A DNA stretch of 34,324 nucleotides from an uncultured Bacteroidota bacterium (GTDB lineage: Bacteria; Bacteroidota; Bacteroidia; Chitinophagales; Chitinophagaceae): positions 1 through 34,324 of the forward strand of contig CAIYKV010000071.1 of the NCBI GenBank assembly GCA_903926855.1. The letters run 5' to 3'. Below the pieces are notes generated by a model. That model had not been told where the DNA came from. It searched no databases and saw only the letters and a list, made by a program, of their open reading frames with translations. The translations under genes were made by a program, and so were the position numbers. This document shows positions 32,718-34,324 of the stretch, in pieces. How positions within the stretch are numbered: position 1 is the stretch's first letter; each line of letters begins with the position of its first letter.

Positions 32718-34292
32718 TTATTGTGCCCAGAAAATAAGTGATGAAAATACACTGATTCCTGACGGTACATTCGATGCATTATAACTATACTCACTTGCAG
32801 GATATTGAACCCTAGTTGGTAATTTATCAGGACGAGTACTTGATGACAAAACTGATGCCATTGAACCATACGGGTTATTGGTAGTAATACCCGAACTAAC
32901 CGGATATTTGGTTCTTCTGTATTCGTTCCAGGCCTCGTGTCCGTGGATAAAATTCAGCGCAATATATTTTTGCGTAATGATAGCTTCTGTTTTTTGTGCT
33001 GTTGTGAGTGCCAAACTAAAATTTACCAGATAACTACCCGCATTAGCAGTTTGATAAGTTGCCGCATCAGCTGCTGCATTATAACCGGTTTGTGTACTAC
33101 CATTAGGAAGTTTGTACAAATAGGCAAAAGAAGCTGTAATACCATTCAGGAAATTTGTTTGCGCTGTACCGGCAACGATACCTCTTACATTGGCTTCAGC
33201 CTGCAGGAAATAGCTTTCTGCTGCTAACATTAAAGGTTCACCCATATTGTATCCTTTCATCACACCTATATTATTACCCAAAGCACCAACAGCAGGAATG
33301 GTAGCCGGAGTAGCTGCGTACCATGCGCCAGCGGTAGCAGGTGCATTTGGAACAGAAACGGTACCTATCCCCATTTGATTGGCTGGTGTATTAGGGAAAT
33401 TATAATAAATGGCATTCCCTCTGGCTGGGTCAGTTAATTTGGCTCCGTTATAATAACCAAATACAAATGAAGCCGGAATATAAGAACGTGCACCAGCAGA
33501 GTTGGTATAAGCGGTTACCCAGCTGTTCCAGGAAGGATTTTGCTGTCCGCTTGCTTTTGCATAACCAGGGTTAACTATGGCATCCGTAGTTAAGAAACCA
33601 GCTGCATCAAAAGTATTGTTAGCAAAAGTGGTAGCACCTGTACCGCGGATAATTAACCTCAACTTAATGGTATTGGCAAATTGTTTCCACAGAGTCATGT
33701 TACCTCCAAATAATGGATCAGTAGCTGCTGTTAAATTAAGCGCCAGTGGATTGCCATTGATCAAAGCGATGGCACTATCTATTTGGTTAGCCAGCGCAGG
33801 ATAAATATCCTTACCGTTATCATAAGAAGGTACCACCGCATTAGATCCCTGTAAAGCTTTTGTATAAGGGACGTTATTATACTCATCTACCACCATCTGA
33901 AAGTTATAAGCTTTCATAATCCTTGCAGCTGCGTTATAATAAGCATATGTAGTGCTTCCCTGAGTTGAGGTAATTACATATTGGAAATCTTCCAGAATAT
34001 CATAGGTAGTATTCCATAAACCATTCATTTCGCTGGTTGCATAATCATAGGTCCATACAGAACCAAAACCACCGTAACCACCTGCGTTTGCAGAGTAACC
34101 TACTGTTCTGGAACCATAATCATTAAAACTAGACACCTGGGCTGCTGTATAAACGATTGCCTGTGGTAAAACCAGATCAGGTGTACTGGAAGTAGCCGAG
34201 TTGGGATTTGTATTGACGTCTAAGTATTTCTTGCATGAGGAGGCACCCAACAGTACCGTACCTGCAATTATTATGTTTAGTATTCTTTTCAT
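32718..34292 (-). CDS. SusD/RagB-family nutrient-binding outer-membrane lipoprotein (SusD-like 2 type)
   Basis: A 524-residue lipoprotein (signal MKRILNIIIAGTVLLGASSC, Cys20) with the N-terminal KYLDVNTNPN sequence common in the SusD-like 2 subgroup. Helical TPR-like repeats follow: YYNAAARIMKAYNFQMVVDEYNNVPY near 120-145, EPLMLAAESYFLQAEA near 355-370, and the C-terminal HGHEAWNEYRRTKYP segment near 450-465. It caps a SusC barrel to capture oligosaccharides or peptides. No glycoside hydrolase or peptidase gene is within the window, so the substrate is unknown. The start is 12 nt after the stop of what appears to be susC. Confidence 0.93.
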   Translation of the reverse strand: MKRILNIIIAGTVLLGASSCKKYLDVNTNPNSATSSTPDLVLPQAIVYTAAQVSSFNDYGSRTVGYSANAGGYGGFGSVWTYDYATSEMNGLWNTTYDILEDFQYVITSTQGSTTYAYYNAAARIMKAYNFQMVVDEYNNVPYTKALQGSNAVVPSYDNGKDIYPALANQIDSAIALINGNPLALNLTAATDPLFGGNMTLWKQFANTIKLRLIIRGTGATTFANNTFDAAGFLTTDAIVNPGYAKASGQQNPSWNSWVTAYTNSAGARSYIPASFVFGYYNGAKLTDPARGNAIYYNFPNTPANQMGIGTVSVPNAPATAGAWYAATPATIPAVGALGNNIGVMKGYNMGEPLMLAAESYFLQAEANVRGIVAGTAQTNFLNGITASFAYLYKLPNGSTQTGYNAAADAATYQTANAGSYLVNFSLALTTAQKTEAIITQKYIALNFIHGHEAWNEYRRTKYPVSSGITTNNPYGSMASVLSSSTRPDKLPTRVQYPASEYSYNASNVPSGISVFSSLIFWAQ

Positions 34293-34304
34293 GATAATGA
34301 CAGA

Positions 34305-34324
34305 TTAAAAGGTTAAAGTAATGG
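34305..34324 (-). CDS. SusC-type TonB-dependent receptor, C-terminal fragment at window edge
   Basis: Reading from the window edge on the minus strand, the frame gives ITLTF followed by TAA. A terminal Thr/Leu-Phe strand is how SusC barrels end, and susC immediately precedes susD in nearly all such loci. Only six codons are visible, so the assignment rests mainly on context. Confidence 0.5.

Overview
The window looks like chromosomal DNA from a Bacteroidota bacterium, most likely of the Chitinophagales/Chitinophagaceae type. The grounds are a SusD/DUF1735 pair, large carboxypeptidase-regulatory-domain outer-membrane barrels, a GLPGLI protein, the long form of IspG, arginine synthesis through an acylated-ornithine transcarbamylase, and TAnnTTTG promoter boxes about 17-22 nt before many start codons. 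Family names come from motif recognition by eye; no database search was possible.

Layout. 1-8.7 kb holds housekeeping genes: an MBL-rhodanese protein (+), then on the minus strand a lipid A-type acyltransferase, ispG-nadB, kbl followed by a class D beta-lactamase, and a YbjQ protein. 8.8-15.8 kb is an envelope signalling locus: an OmpR-type regulator and its histidine kinase, a divergent GLPGLI gene, and a convergent outer-membrane barrel. The GLPGLI and barrel promoters share tandem TTAACC repeats in helical phase, which makes them candidate sites for the regulator. 15.9-25.9 kb holds an FKBP isomerase and a compact arginine cluster, GNAT-argG-cupin-argC-four-helix-argD-argF'-argB-argE-argH, all on the minus strand. 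If the GNAT is the N-acylglutamate synthase, all eight steps from glutamate to arginine are encoded here. 26.2-34.3 kb holds a second outer-membrane barrel, a TonB-C/MORN-like secreted protein, a TlpA-like thioredoxin lipoprotein, and the distal end of a SusCD-type locus (DUF1735, SusD, and the last codons of SusC).

Most unusual signal. A four-helix-bundle gene of the 23S rRNA intervening-sequence protein family sits exactly between the argC stop and the argD start. It is bounded by two inverted arrays of four degenerate 7-bp units (23 of 28 positions identical), giving a 415-bp unit. A second stretch, between the GLPGLI and barrel genes, has the same design with a different heptamer: five units at each end, inverted, 425 bp overall, with a 355-bp core against 359 bp in the arginine cluster. 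The second core has no recognisable gene. Together they suggest a class of small heptamer-bounded insertion units placed flush against stop codons. Other points of interest are Val90 at the specificity position of ArgF', a structured leader before the arginine cluster, and unusual motif residues in the beta-lactamase.
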